Assembly: GCF_010731875.1 (NCBI RefSeq)
Contig: NZ_AP022595.1
Span: 1,116,001-1,180,000 of the forward strand
DNA: 64,000 nt
From: Mycolicibacterium sarraceniae
Lineage (GTDB): Bacteria; Actinomycetota; Actinomycetes; Mycobacteriales; Mycobacteriaceae
Direction: 5' to 3'
Shown here one piece after another: positions 1-8,603 of this stretch (the stretch's first letter is position 1; each line of letters begins with the position of its first letter). The notes beneath the pieces were generated by a model that was not told the origin of the DNA, did not search any database, and saw only the letters and a list, made by a program, of their open reading frames with translations. Made by a program: the position numbers and the translations under genes.

Positions 1-38
1 CATGAACCGCGACGACAGCGAACAGTTGGAGGACAGCC

Positions 39-551
39 GTGAGCAATGGCGATCGCACGAACGGGGTACCCGCCACCGTTACCTCGATTCCGCTGGTGGA
101 CCCGAACGCGGTACCCGCCAATCCCTCCATCGGCGACTTGGTGAAAGACGCCACCGCCCAGGTCTCGACCCTCGTGCGCGCGGAGGTCGAGCTGGCCAAG
201 GCGGAGATCACCCGCGATGTGAAAAAGGGCCTGACCGGCAGCGTCTTCTTCATCCTCGCGCTGGTCGTGCTGTTCTACTCGACGTTCTTCCTGTTCTTCT
301 TCCTCGCCGAGCTGCTCGACACCTGGCTGTGGCGCTGGGTGGCCTTCCTCATCGTCTTCCTCCTGATGGTGGTCACCACCGCGGTGTTCGCCCTACTGGG
401 CTATCTCAAAGTGCGCCGGATCCGCGGGCCGCAACAGACCATCGAATCGGTGGGTGAGCTCCGCGATGCGCTGGCACCCGGCCACGACAAGCCGGCCGGC
501 CAGGTCGCCACCACCAGCAGCACGCCGCCCAAGGACCCGTCGGGCTGGTGA
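39..551 (+). CDS. Holin-X/DUF1469-like membrane protein (Rv3669 type)
   Basis: 170 aa. A soluble N-terminal stretch of about 65 residues is followed by two strongly hydrophobic helices (about residues 67-92 and 101-121), then a polar tail rich in Thr, Ser and Pro. The layout matches the actinobacterial 'putative phage holin / Holin-X' membrane family, and gene order with the epoxide-hydrolase-like gene and marP matches Rv3669. Chosen start is GTG at 39, with GGAGG at about 28-32 as ribosome site. Its stop overlaps the next gene's start, so the two are probably co-translated. No enzymatic function is visible; a role in envelope organisation is only inference. Confidence 0.8.
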   Translation: MSNGDRTNGVPATVTSIPLVDPNAVPANPSIGDLVKDATAQVSTLVRAEVELAKAEITRDVKKGLTGSVFFILALVVLFYSTFFLFFFLAELLDTWLWRWVAFLIVFLLMVVTTAVFALLGYLKVRRIRGPQQTIESVGELRDALAPGHDKPAGQVATTSSTPPKDPSGW

Positions 552-1507
552 TGGCACAACCGGATCCGTCGGTCACCCGCATCGCGGGTCCGTGGCGCCA
601 TTGCGACGTCCACGCCAACGGAATTCGGTTCCATTGCGTCGAAGCGCAGGACGGCGCTGAAACAACGGCGGGCACGTCGCTGCCGCTGGTGGTCCTGCTG
701 CACGGCTTCGGTTCGTTCTGGTGGTCGTGGCGTCATCAACTGCGCGGCCTGACCGGGGTCCGGGTGGTGGCCGTCGACCTGCGAGGCTACGGCGGCAGCG
801 ACAAACCCCCCCGCGGCTACGACGGCTGGACGCTGGCCGGCGACACCGCCGGGCTGATCCGCGCGCTCGGCCACAGCTCGGCGACCCTCATCGGCCACGC
901 CGACGGTGGACTGGTGTGCTGGGCGACATCGGTTCTGCACTCGCGCGCGGTGCGAGCCATCGCGCTGGTGAGCTCACCGCATCCGTCCGCGCTGCGGGCG
1001 TCGGCGCTGACCCGCCGAGACCAGGGCCGGGCGCTACTGCCGACGCTGCTGCGCTACCAGCTGCCGGTGTTTCCCGAGCGAGCGCTCACCCGGCATAACG
1101 CAGCGGCGCTCGAAGACCTGGTGCGCAGCCGCGCCTCCGGAAAGTGGCTTGCCTCCGAGGACTTTTCGGAAGCCATCTCGCATCTGCGGCAGGCGATTCA
1201 GATTCCGTCCGCGGCGCATTCCGCTCTCGAATACCAGCGATGGGCCGTGCGCAGCCAATTACGCAGTGAGGGTTGGCGATTCATGAAATCGATGGACCGC
1301 CAGCTCGATGTTCCGCTGCTGCATCTGCGCGGCGACGCCGACCCGTACGTGCTCGCCGACCCGGTCGATCGCACCCAGCACTACGCGCCGCGGGGACGGT
1401 TCGTCTCGGTGGCCGGCGTAGGGCACTACGCCCACGAGGAAGCCGCCGACGAGGTCAACGAACACCTGCGCCGATTCCTGCACCAGGTGTACGGCCCGGC
1501 TAGGTGA
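551..1507 (+). CDS. ephE: Alpha/beta hydrolase, epoxide hydrolase-like (EphE type)
   Basis: 318 aa from ATG 551 (GTG 548 is an alternative that overlaps the preceding stop). Alpha/beta hydrolase fold: oxyanion HGFG at residues 51-54, then LRGYGGSD, the nucleophile elbow at 115-120, LRGDADPY carrying a likely acid, and VGHYAHEE carrying the catalytic His. The neighbour of marP in M. tuberculosis is annotated EphE (Rv3670). Oddity: the elbow reads GHADGG, so the position that is Asp in canonical GHDWGG hydrolases is Ala, with Asp one residue later. Real epoxide hydrolase activity is therefore uncertain. The 3' end overlaps convergent marP by 8 bp. Confidence 0.85.
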   Translation: MAQPDPSVTRIAGPWRHCDVHANGIRFHCVEAQDGAETTAGTSLPLVVLLHGFGSFWWSWRHQLRGLTGVRVVAVDLRGYGGSDKPPRGYDGWTLAGDTAGLIRALGHSSATLIGHADGGLVCWATSVLHSRAVRAIALVSSPHPSALRASALTRRDQGRALLPTLLRYQLPVFPERALTRHNAAALEDLVRSRASGKWLASEDFSEAISHLRQAIQIPSAAHSALEYQRWAVRSQLRSEGWRFMKSMDRQLDVPLLHLRGDADPYVLADPVDRTQHYAPRGRFVSVAGVGHYAHEEAADEVNEHLRRFLHQVYGPAR

Positions 1508-2687
1508 CGCAGGCCCCGGTGGGCACCTTCGCGGTGTTGCCGATCTTGGCCAGCTGACGCGATACCTCGTTGGCGGTCAGGACGAACCCGGTGTCGTTAT
1601 CGTCCACCGCCGCACCGAATACCACGCCGAGTACCTGACCGGCGCGGTTTATCATCGGACCGCCGGAATTACCCTGGCGCACAGTGCCTCTGATGGTGTA
1701 AACCTCACGGTTGACCGTGGTGGTGCGATAGATGTCCGGGCCGTTGAGCTCGATGGTCTCGCGGACCCGCGCGGGAGTGGCGGCGAACTCACCGCCGCCG
1801 GGGTAGCCCAGCACCACCGCGTCGGTGCCGGACTTCGCCGGCTGGTCGGCGAACACCAGCGGACGCTGCGGCAGGTTCGGCACGTCGAGGATCGAGATGT
1901 CCTCGTTGGGGTCATAGGAGACGACGGTCGCGTCGTACGTCTGGCCCTCGGCCTCCACGGTGACGGTGTCGGAGCCGGCGACAACGTGGGCATTGGACAT
2001 CACCCGGTTCGGCGCGATCACAAAGCCGGTGCCCTCCAAGACCTTTTGGCATCCCGGCGCGACACCTCGGATCTTCACCACGCTGGGCCTGGCATTGGCG
2101 ACGACCAGGCCGTCGGCCAACGACGCGTCCGGGGCGTCGACCGCCTGAATGGGAGTGCGGCCGAACGGCTGCAGAACATCAGGCAGCCCGGAGGTACGCA
2201 GCAGTGCGGACATCCGCTTGGGCACCGCCTTGAGCCATTCGGGCGCGTACTTGTCCACCTCGGCAAGCACTTTCGAGCCGCGAGTGGCGGCGGCCAAATT
2301 CGGTTGATCCGACGACGTCAGCGGGCTGGCCAGCAGCCACGCCGCGACCATCACCACCACCAGCTGCAGCGCCACACCGATCACCGAATCGACGGTGCGC
2401 ACCGCGCGATTGCGGATCGCGCCGCGCACCGCGCGGCCCAGCACCACACCGGCGACCTCACCGACCACCACCAGAGCCAGGATCAGGAAGAGCGCGGCAA
2501 ACAACTTGCCGCGCGGCGAACTGATGTGGCTGACGATATGGGGGGCAAGCATCACGCCCGCGATGGCACCGAGCACCACGCCCACGAACGACATCAATGA
2601 GCCCAACGCGCCGGACCGCCAGCCCGAGATGGCCGCGACGAACGCCACAGCCAGTACGGCGATGTCCAGCCATTGCGAACTCGTCAC
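1500..2687 (-). CDS. marP: Membrane-anchored periplasmic serine protease MarP
   Basis: 395 aa. The N-terminal half is a CvpA-like membrane domain with four hydrophobic helices (about residues 1-130); the C-terminal half is a chymotrypsin-like protease. Catalytic motifs visible: SNAHVVAG (His), NEDISIL (Asp) and RQGNSGGP (Ser). A Cys in APGCQK and a Cys three residues from the C-terminus match the disulfide pair known for the M. tuberculosis enzyme (Rv3671c), where MarP is needed for acid resistance and acts on the peptidoglycan hydrolase RipA. GTG start overlaps the stop of the NUDIX gene (GTGA), indicating translational coupling in a nudix-marP operon. Confidence 0.96.
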   Translation of the reverse strand: MTSSQWLDIAVLAVAFVAAISGWRSGALGSLMSFVGVVLGAIAGVMLAPHIVSHISSPRGKLFAALFLILALVVVGEVAGVVLGRAVRGAIRNRAVRTVDSVIGVALQLVVVMVAAWLLASPLTSSDQPNLAAATRGSKVLAEVDKYAPEWLKAVPKRMSALLRTSGLPDVLQPFGRTPIQAVDAPDASLADGLVVANARPSVVKIRGVAPGCQKVLEGTGFVIAPNRVMSNAHVVAGSDTVTVEAEGQTYDATVVSYDPNEDISILDVPNLPQRPLVFADQPAKSGTDAVVLGYPGGGEFAATPARVRETIELNGPDIYRTTTVNREVYTIRGTVRQGNSGGPMINRAGQVLGVVFGAAVDDNDTGFVLTANEVSRQLAKIGNTAKVPTGACVT

Positions 2688-3496
2688 AGAGGCTCCTCAC
2701 TGCTACCCACGAGCGCCATCGCCTCGTCCAGCTCTCGAACATCTTCGGTGTTCCACGGTTGTGACCAGCCGGCCACGTCGAGCATCGCAGAGATTACGTG
2801 GCCGGTGAATCCCCACACCAGCATCTGGTTGAGCAGAAATGCTGGCCCCGCGAAACCGGGACCCGTCCCCGTCCGGTACACCATCAGCCGGTTCTCGGGA
2901 TTCACGAAGGCACGCACTGGAACCCGCGCGACGATCGCGGTCTCGGCCTGATCGACCACGGCCACCGGCCCCGGATCCGGTGAGTAGGCCAACACCGGCA
3001 CGACGTGAAAACCAGAGGGCGGGATGAACATTCGCTCCAGCAGGGCCAAGGTGTGCAAGCGGCGCGGATCAATTCCGGTCTCTTCCTGGGCTTCTCGCAG
3101 AGCCGTGACTACCGGTCCGGAATCTTGCGCGTCTGCCGCCCCACCAGGGAATGCGGCCTGTCCGGCGTGGTGCCGCAGGGTGCCGGCCCGCACGGTCAGC
3201 AGCAGGTCGGCATCATCAGGCAGCTGCTCGCCCGACATGCCGGAACTCGGCCCGGAGAACAGCACGAGAACAGCTGCGTCGCGCCCGCCGCCGGCATCCC
3301 GAGCCTTGGTGACCGCGGCCAGGAAGTCGGGCGGCACCTCACGGCGATATGCCTGCGGTACCAGGTCGACGTTGTCGACCAGCGGTGCCAGCCACGGCGG
3401 CCGATACTCCGGGGTGAGCGCGAAGGATCCCGCCGAGCGGGAGGAACCCTGCGTCACCGGCCCGTCTCTCTCATCTGTTGTCACTGCACTTGTCAC
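2684..3496 (-). CDS. NUDIX hydrolase, CoA pyrophosphatase-like
   Basis: 270 aa; homologue of Rv3672c. It carries the motif preceding the NUDIX box in CoA-pyrophosphatase-type enzymes (LLTVRAGTLRHHAGQ, then FPGG) and a NUDIX helix ending REAQEETGI. The first box Glu (GX5E) is Asp here, a conservative change. Likely reaction is hydrolysis of a nucleoside diphosphate derivative such as CoA; substrate is inferred from the family. The GTG start at 3496 overlaps the stop of the upstream thioredoxin-like gene by GTGA, and its own stop overlaps marP in the same way, so three genes form one tightly coupled operon. Confidence 0.88.
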   Translation of the reverse strand: MTSAVTTDERDGPVTQGSSRSAGSFALTPEYRPPWLAPLVDNVDLVPQAYRREVPPDFLAAVTKARDAGGGRDAAVLVLFSGPSSGMSGEQLPDDADLLLTVRAGTLRHHAGQAAFPGGAADAQDSGPVVTALREAQEETGIDPRRLHTLALLERMFIPPSGFHVVPVLAYSPDPGPVAVVDQAETAIVARVPVRAFVNPENRLMVYRTGTGPGFAGPAFLLNQMLVWGFTGHVISAMLDVAGWSQPWNTEDVRELDEAMALVGSSEEPL

Positions 3497-4134
3497 TGCA
3501 CTGCATTCTTCACCGCGGCGGCGATCTCGTCGGCACTGGTGAACGCTTGCGGCAGGATTTTGGCAACGCTACCGTCCGCGCGCAGTACCACTGTCGCGGG
3601 CATCACGTTGGGTACGTTCAGCGCCGCGGCGATCCGGCGCTGACCGTCCTGCAGCGTGGGCAGCCGCACACCCAGCTCGGCCAGCCGCAGCAACGCCGCC
3701 GTCTCGTTCTCGTCCTGATGAACCGTCACCACGGTGACATCGGGACCTACTCGGCGCTGGTAGTCCGCCATCGCCGGCAATTCCTCGGCACACGGCCCGC
3801 ACCAATAGGCCCACAGGTTCACCACCACCGGGCGACCGGCCAAGGCACGGGCGACGTCCACATCCGCACCGTCGGCGGCGCACTCGACGACGATGCCGCG
3901 CAATTCCTGTGGACCGGGATTGTCGGCCACCGCCGGGCACGGTGGTAGGTCGGCCCGCTGCCGCGGCTCGGCCAGCGCCTCGGGCGTGTCGGCCTCACGG
4001 TGGGTGCGGGCCGCCTGCGCACCGGGCGCGCTGCCGGTTCCCGGCGGGGTGTGACCGAGCGAGAGCGCCAGCGCCGTGACGATCGCGGCCGCCACGGCGA
4101 GCACCAGCAGCGTCCAGCGAGTTGATGTCGTCAT
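3493..4134 (-). CDS. TlpA-like membrane-anchored thioredoxin-fold protein
   Basis: 213 aa from ATG 4134; an upstream in-frame extension would overlap nth and lacks sense, and the chosen start immediately precedes a single hydrophobic anchor (about residues 8-28). The extracytoplasmic domain has the redox centre WCGPC, and the fold context matches TlpA/ResA thiol-disulfide oxidoreductases. Corresponds to Rv3673c. Probable role is thiol redox work outside the membrane, possibly for disulfide-containing partners such as MarP in the same operon (inference). Followed 3' by the NUDIX gene with GTGA overlap, preceded by nth with 22 bp spacing. Confidence 0.88.
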   Translation of the reverse strand: MTTSTRWTLLVLAVAAAIVTALALSLGHTPPGTGSAPGAQAARTHREADTPEALAEPRQRADLPPCPAVADNPGPQELRGIVVECAADGADVDVARALAGRPVVVNLWAYWCGPCAEELPAMADYQRRVGPDVTVVTVHQDENETAALLRLAELGVRLPTLQDGQRRIAAALNVPNVMPATVVLRADGSVAKILPQAFTSADEIAAAVKNAVQ

Positions 4135-4156
4135 ATGTGCAGCGCCGGCCGAACGG

Positions 4157-4969
4157 TCAGAGCCCGGCCAGCGCCAGCAGATGCTCGGTTTCGGGTCCCT
4201 TAACCAGCGGTGCGGCGAGCAGCGGGTCAGTAGGTCCAAGGCCGAATGACGGGCAGTCCTTCGCCAGCACACAGACGCCGCACGCGGGCTTGCGGGCGTG
4301 GCAGACACGGCGGCCGTGGAAGATCACCCGGTGACTCACTAGCGTCCACTCGCTGCGCTCGATCAAGTCGCCGACGATGTGCTCGACTTTCACCGGGTCT
4401 TCCTCGGCAGTCCACCGCCAGCGGCGCACGAGCCGGCCGAAGTGGGTGTCCACGGTGATGCCGGGTATGTCGAACGCATTGCCCAGCACCACGTTGGCGG
4501 TCTTGCGCCCGATGCCGGGCAGCGTCACCAACTCATCCAGCGTCTTGGGTACCTCGCCGTCGAACCGTGCCTCGAGCTCCTGACCCAGCCGGATCAGCGA
4601 ATTGGCTTTATTGCGGTAGAAGCCGGTGGGGCGGATCAGTTCCTCGAGCTCGGTCCGGTCGGCCTGGGCGTACTCCCGGGCGGTTCGGTACCGCGTGAAC
4701 AGTGCCGGGGTGGTGAGGTTGACCCGCTTGTCGGTGGACTGCGCCGACAGGATGGTCGCGACCGTGAGCTCCAGCGGATTGGTGAAGTCGAGCTCGCAGT
4801 ACACATGCGGGAAAGCCGTGGCCAGCCTCCGATTCATCCGGCGGGCGCGCCGCACCAGGCCCAGATGAGTCTCCGAATCCCACTTCTTGGCCTCAGTCGT
4901 GGTCAGCGCCGGTGTCTTCGCCGCGCCGCGGGCGGTTTTACGCCTGGTCGGCGGGCTGTCCGTGGTCAC
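4157..4969 (-). CDS. nth: Endonuclease III (base-excision repair glycosylase/AP lyase)
   Basis: 270 aa from GTG 4969; the frame is open further upstream but that part has no family resemblance. Helix-hairpin-helix [12 protein letters not shown] contains the catalytic Lys, and VDTHFGRL the catalytic Asp. A C-terminal 4Fe-4S ligand set is complete: C-x6-C-x2-C-x5-C in the [11 protein letters not shown]...C segment. The enzyme excises oxidised pyrimidines and nicks the abasic site. Homologue of Rv3674c, same neighbours on both sides. The N-terminal 30 residues are a basic, poorly conserved tail as in other mycobacterial Nth proteins. Confidence 0.95.
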   Translation of the reverse strand: MTTDSPPTRRKTARGAAKTPALTTTEAKKWDSETHLGLVRRARRMNRRLATAFPHVYCELDFTNPLELTVATILSAQSTDKRVNLTTPALFTRYRTAREYAQADRTELEELIRPTGFYRNKANSLIRLGQELEARFDGEVPKTLDELVTLPGIGRKTANVVLGNAFDIPGITVDTHFGRLVRRWRWTAEEDPVKVEHIVGDLIERSEWTLVSHRVIFHGRRVCHARKPACGVCVLAKDCPSFGLGPTDPLLAAPLVKGPETEHLLALAGL

Positions 4970-5063
4970 GCTGCCAGGGTACTGACTCCGGTGCGTCAAG
5001 CAGCGGACTGACCGGTGACAATTTGTAATCCCGCTGAGACCTTGCCCGTGTTTACTTTCCCCC

Positions 5064-5363
5064 GTGACCTGGTTGCTCGCGGTGTGTGTCCCCGGGCTTT
5101 TGATGCTGTGCACGTTCGGGTTGCAGCACCTCGAAGAGGCGTTGCAACCCGAACGCGCCGCCGCCGACGACGTGACCACGTATCTGGAGCAGGCCGCCAC
5201 AAAGGCACTGCCGCCGGCGCCGCCCAGGGCCGAAACCCAGCCTCGGCGGGTCGAAGTGCATTCCCGCCTGAGCGTCGATGAGCCCGGTTTGCCTACGCAT
5301 CCGTTCGCCCATGTGCAGCCGAATCCGCAGTTTCACCGGACTCAGTACGCCAATCGTGTGTAG
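5064..5363 (+). CDS. Small membrane protein (Rv3675 type)
   Basis: 99 aa from GTG 5064. One hydrophobic N-terminal segment (about residues 2-20) followed by a polar, Pro-rich tail. No catalytic motif. Position between nth and crp matches Rv3675, a conserved mycobacterial membrane protein of unknown function. It starts 94 bp from the divergent nth start, so the two probably share a promoter region. Confidence 0.7.
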   Translation: MTWLLAVCVPGLLMLCTFGLQHLEEALQPERAAADDVTTYLEQAATKALPPAPPRAETQPRRVEVHSRLSVDEPGLPTHPFAHVQPNPQFHRTQYANRV

Positions 5364-5463
5364 CGTTGGCACGTTGCAAGACCGGCTGCTACTAGACTGA
5401 TACTGCCCAGCACTACAGTTGGCCTGCGCATTTCACATCATCGAAGAGTTTAAGAGGGGCGAC

Positions 5464-6138
5464 GTGGACGAGATCCTGGCGAGGGCCGGAATCTTCCAGG
5501 GAGTTGAACCCAGCGCGGTCTCCGCGCTGACGAAACAGCTGCAGCCGGTGGACTTCCCGCGTGGACACACAGTCTTCGCCGAAGGCGAGCCCGGCGACCG
5601 GCTGTACATCATCATCTCCGGCAAGGTGAAGATCGGCCGCCGTTCCCCGGACGGGCGGGAAAATCTGCTGACGATCATGGGCCCGTCGGACATGTTCGGC
5701 GAACTGTCGATCTTCGACCCGGGCCCGCGGACTTCCAGCGCCACCACCATCACCGAGGTGCGCGCGGTCTCGATGGACCGTGACGCGCTGCGGGCGTGGA
5801 TCGCCGATCGCCCCGAGATCGCCGAGCAGTTGCTGCGTGTGCTGGCCCGCCGGCTGCGCCGCACCAACAACAATCTCGCCGACCTGATCTTCACCGACGT
5901 CCCGGGACGGGTCGCCAAGCAGCTCCTGCAGCTGGCTCAGCGGTTCGGCACCCAGGAGGGTGGCGCGCTTCGCGTCACGCACGACCTCACCCAAGAGGAG
6001 ATCGCTCAGCTGGTCGGAGCGTCGCGTGAAACAGTTAACAAGGCACTGGCCGACTTCGCCCATCGCGGATGGATTCGCCTGGAGGGCAAGAGCGTGCTGA
6101 TCAGCGACAGCGAAAGACTGGCTCGCAGAGCGCGCTAG
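5464..6138 (+). CDS. crp: cAMP receptor protein, global transcription regulator
   Basis: 224 aa from GTG 5464 (AGAGGGG about 8 bp upstream), the same length as M. tuberculosis Crp (Rv3676). N-terminal cyclic-nucleotide-binding domain: [16 protein letters not shown] is the phosphate-binding cassette with the conserved Glu and Arg. C-terminal winged helix: [19 protein letters not shown] is the recognition helix region. Acts as a dimer on TGTGA-type palindromes. A loosely related half-site pair (GTGT near 5355 and GCAC near 5369) lies upstream but is too degenerate to claim autoregulation. Its stop overlaps the convergent metallo-beta-lactamase-fold gene by 4 bp. Confidence 0.96.
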   Translation: MDEILARAGIFQGVEPSAVSALTKQLQPVDFPRGHTVFAEGEPGDRLYIIISGKVKIGRRSPDGRENLLTIMGPSDMFGELSIFDPGPRTSSATTITEVRAVSMDRDALRAWIADRPEIAEQLLRVLARRLRRTNNNLADLIFTDVPGRVAKQLLQLAQRFGTQEGGALRVTHDLTQEEIAQLVGASRETVNKALADFAHRGWIRLEGKSVLISDSERLARRAR

Positions 6139-6908
6139 CTCCGCAGGTAGTCCAACTGGGCGCGCACCGATTTCTCGGCGGCGTCCCATAGTTTCTCGTC
6201 GACGTCGGTATAGACGTGCTCGACCACTTGGCGCGCGGTGGCGTCATCGCCCAACGCCCGCACGGCTTGGCGCACCTGCTCTAGCCGTTCCTCACGGTGC
6301 GCCAGGTACAGGGCGGTCACCGCTTCCAAATCGTCGAGATCGGGCCCGTGGCCGGGTAATACCGTCCGCCGTCCCAGCCCGTGCAGTCGCCGCAGGGAGT
6401 CCAGGTATTGGGTCAGGCTGCCGTCCTCGTCGTCGATGACGGTGGTGCCGCGGCCGAGCACGGTGTCAGCGGTCAGTACCGCGTCGTCGACCAGGAACGA
6501 GAGCGAATCCGCCGTGTGACCTGGGGTAGCCATCACCGTGATTCGCAGCCCCGCGGCGTCGATCACCTCGCCGTCGGTCAGCGGGCCGCCGAGTCCGCGG
6601 AGAAAGCCGCTACCCACCGACCGGACGACCGCGCCGGTCAATTCAACGATCGTGTCGATGCCACCCGTGTGGTCTTCATGCTTGTGGCTCAGCAGCACCA
6701 GCGGAATCTTGCCGAGTTCGGCCAGCCGGCCGATGTGTTCGTCGTCGTCGGGACCGGGGTCGACAATCACCATCTCGGCACTGCCGTGGCCCCTGAGCAC
6801 CCAGGTGTTGGTGCCGTCCAACGTCATGATGTTCGGGTTGTCGCACAGTAGGACGGAGGCCGTTGCGGTCACCGGCCTCAGCACGCCGTAGGCGGGGTGT
6901 TCGCTCAC
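6135..6908 (-). CDS. Metallo-beta-lactamase-fold hydrolase
   Basis: 257 aa, homologue of Rv3677c. The metal-binding signature HKHEDHTGG is intact, and later motifs MATPGHTAD and VLPGHGPD supply further His/Asp ligands, as in the glyoxalase II/LACTB2-like branch. A C-terminal helical domain follows. Substrate unknown; LACTB2-like proteins can be thioesterases or RNases, which motif reading cannot separate. GTG start overlaps the stop of ridA (GTGA), so it is translated as part of the DUF4177-ridA-MBL operon. Confidence 0.88.
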   Translation of the reverse strand: MSEHPAYGVLRPVTATASVLLCDNPNIMTLDGTNTWVLRGHGSAEMVIVDPGPDDDEHIGRLAELGKIPLVLLSHKHEDHTGGIDTIVELTGAVVRSVGSGFLRGLGGPLTDGEVIDAAGLRITVMATPGHTADSLSFLVDDAVLTADTVLGRGTTVIDDEDGSLTQYLDSLRRLHGLGRRTVLPGHGPDLDDLEAVTALYLAHREERLEQVRQAVRALGDDATARQVVEHVYTDVDEKLWDAAEKSVRAQLDYLRS

Positions 6909-7360
6909 ACCACCTCGACGATGAGCTCAACCTCCACCGGCGCGTTCAGGGGCAACTCCGACACCCCGACTGCCGAACGGGCATGCGCGCCCGCCTCGCC
7001 GAACACCTCAGCGAGGAGCTCCGAGGCTCCGTTGATGACGCCGGGCTGGCCCGTGAAGCCGGACGCCGACGCGACGAAACCGACGACCTTGACCACCTTG
7101 GTCACGGTGTCGAGGCCCACCAGGGCGTCGATGGCGGCCAGGGCGTTCAGCGCGCACAGCCGGGCGGCGTCCTTGGCTTGTGCGGGGGTGACGTCGGCGT
7201 CGACCTTACCGGTGTGGATCAGGCTGCCGGCCTCGATGGGCAGCTGTCCGGCGGTGTAGACGAGATTGCCGGTACGCACCGCCGGCACGTAGGCGGCCAG
7301 CGGTTTCGCAGGGGTCGGCAGCGTCAGCCCCAAGTCTGCAAGACGCTGGGAAGCGCTCAC
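6905..7360 (-). CDS. RidA/YjgF-family enamine/imine deaminase
   Basis: 151 aa from GTG 7360, corresponding to Rv3678c. The C-terminal signature ARSAVGVSELPLNAPVEVE with the substrate-binding Arg is typical of RidA/YjgF proteins, which hydrolyse reactive enamine/imine intermediates released by PLP enzymes. This branch has an N-terminal extension compared with E. coli RidA. The GTG start overlaps the stop of the upstream small DUF4177 gene and the stop overlaps the downstream MBL-fold gene, both as GTGA, so all three genes are translationally linked. Confidence 0.88.
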   Translation of the reverse strand: MSASQRLADLGLTLPTPAKPLAAYVPAVRTGNLVYTAGQLPIEAGSLIHTGKVDADVTPAQAKDAARLCALNALAAIDALVGLDTVTKVVKVVGFVASASGFTGQPGVINGASELLAEVFGEAGAHARSAVGVSELPLNAPVEVELIVEVV

Positions 7361-7518
7361 TTGGGCCGCTTCAAATAGGCGACATGCTGCTCCCCGGTGG
7401 GACCCGGCAGGACCGCGACGAGCTCCCAGCCGTCGGCACCCCACTGGTCGAGGATTTGCTTGGTCGCGTGGGTCAGCAGCGGGACCGTGGCGTATTCCCA
7501 TGTCGTCGGTTGGCTCAT
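7357..7518 (-). CDS. Small DUF4177 protein (Rv3678A type)
   Basis: 53 aa from ATG 7518, read directly from the sequence. It begins MSQPTTWEYATVPLL and contains the WGADGWELVAV stretch typical of DUF4177 proteins. Its TGA overlaps the GTG of ridA. First gene of the three-gene minus-strand operon; the divergent Get3-like operon starts 65 bp away. Function unknown. Confidence 0.8.
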   Translation of the reverse strand: MSQPTTWEYATVPLLTHATKQILDQWGADGWELVAVLPGPTGEQHVAYLKRPK

Positions 7519-7571
7519 GGCCGAAGCTTATCGCTCGGCACCAAAGACACTAGGACCCGCAGGGCCTTGGC

Positions 7572-7577
7572 TAGCAT
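7572..7577 (+). promoter_or_regulatory. Candidate -10 element, leaderless start of Get3-like operon
   Basis: TAGCAT followed by six bases and then the ATG at 7584. This spacing would put the transcription start at or next to the start codon, a layout common in mycobacteria. No good -35 is seen. No ribosome-binding site precedes the ATG, which supports a leaderless message. Confidence 0.4.
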
Positions 7578-7583
7578 GCTCTG

Positions 7584-8603
7584 ATGGCGACCACACCGAG
7601 CGATGGCAGCTCTCTAGCTTGGCCTTCCCGGCTGACCAAGGCCCGCTTGCATTTTGTGACTGGCAAGGGCGGTACCGGCAAGACCACGGTGGCCGCGGCA
7701 CTGGCGCTGACGTTGGCCGCCGGCGGGCGCCGAGTCCTGCTCGTGGAAGTGGAAGGGCGCCAAGGCATTGCGCAGCTGTTCGACGTTCCGCCGCTGCCCT
7801 ACGAGGAACTGAAGATCGCCACCGCCGATGGTGGCGGTCACGTGAACGCGCTGGCCGTCGACATCGAGGCGGCGTTCATGGAGTACCTCGACATGTTCTA
7901 CAACCTGGGGCTGGCCGGCCGGGCAATGCGACGTATCGGCGCGATCGAGTTCGCGACGACAATCGCTCCCGGCCTGCGGGACGTGCTGCTCACCGGCAAG
8001 ATCAAAGAGTCGGTGGTGCGCCTGGACAACAAGAAGAAGCCGGCTTACGACGCGATCGTCGTCGACTCTCCCCCGACCGGGCGCATCGCCCGGTTCCTCG
8101 ATGTCACCAAGGCCGTCTCGGATCTGGCCAAAGGCGGTCCGGTGCACTCCCAGGCTGACGGCGTGGTGAAGCTGCTGCACTCCGATCAGACCGCGATCCA
8201 CCTGGTCACCCTTCTCGAGGCGCTGCCCATCCAGGAGACCATCGAGGCCATCGATGAGCTCAAGGAGTTGGGTCTGCCGATCGGCAGCGTGATCGTCAAC
8301 CGCAACATCCTGCCGTTCTTGCCCGCCGCCGACCTGGCCAAGGCCGCCGAGGGCGATATCGACGCCGACGCGGTGCGGGCGGGTCTCCAGCGGGTGGGAA
8401 TCACGCTGCCGGACGCCGACTTCGCCGGGCTGCTGACCGAGTCGATCGAGCACGCCAGCCGCATCAAGGCGCGCGCCGAGAGTGCGGAGCAACTCGACCG
8501 GTTGAACGTGGCGCGACTCGAGCTGCCGACGATTCCTGACGGCGTTGACCTTGGAAGCTTGTACGAATTGGCGGAAACGCTTGCAGAGCAGGGGGTCAGG
8601 TAA
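7584..8603 (+). CDS. ArsA/Get3-like ATPase, first of a pair (Rv3679 type)
   Basis: 339 aa. Deviant Walker A KGGTGKTT at about residues 27-35, plus VVDSPPTGR in the switch region, place it in the SIMIBI/ArsA-Get3 ATPase group. The homologue Rv3679 forms a pair with Rv3680 (described as Get3-like BagA/BagB in M. tuberculosis). No arsenic-type Cys cluster is seen, and no arsB or arsR is nearby, so arsenite transport is unlikely. Stop codon (8601-8603) abuts the ATG of the second ATPase, so the two subunits should be made in equal amounts. Confidence 0.88.
   Translation: MATTPSDGSSLAWPSRLTKARLHFVTGKGGTGKTTVAAALALTLAAGGRRVLLVEVEGRQGIAQLFDVPPLPYEELKIATADGGGHVNALAVDIEAAFMEYLDMFYNLGLAGRAMRRIGAIEFATTIAPGLRDVLLTGKIKESVVRLDNKKKPAYDAIVVDSPPTGRIARFLDVTKAVSDLAKGGPVHSQADGVVKLLHSDQTAIHLVTLLEALPIQETIEAIDELKELGLPIGSVIVNRNILPFLPAADLAKAAEGDIDADAVRAGLQRVGITLPDADFAGLLTESIEHASRIKARAESAEQLDRLNVARLELPTIPDGVDLGSLYELAETLAEQGVR

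Noticed and set aside
5355..5372. Crp autoregulatory site upstream of crp
   Set aside because: The half-sites GTGT and GCAC are poorly matched to the TGTGA/TCACA consensus and their spacing is off.
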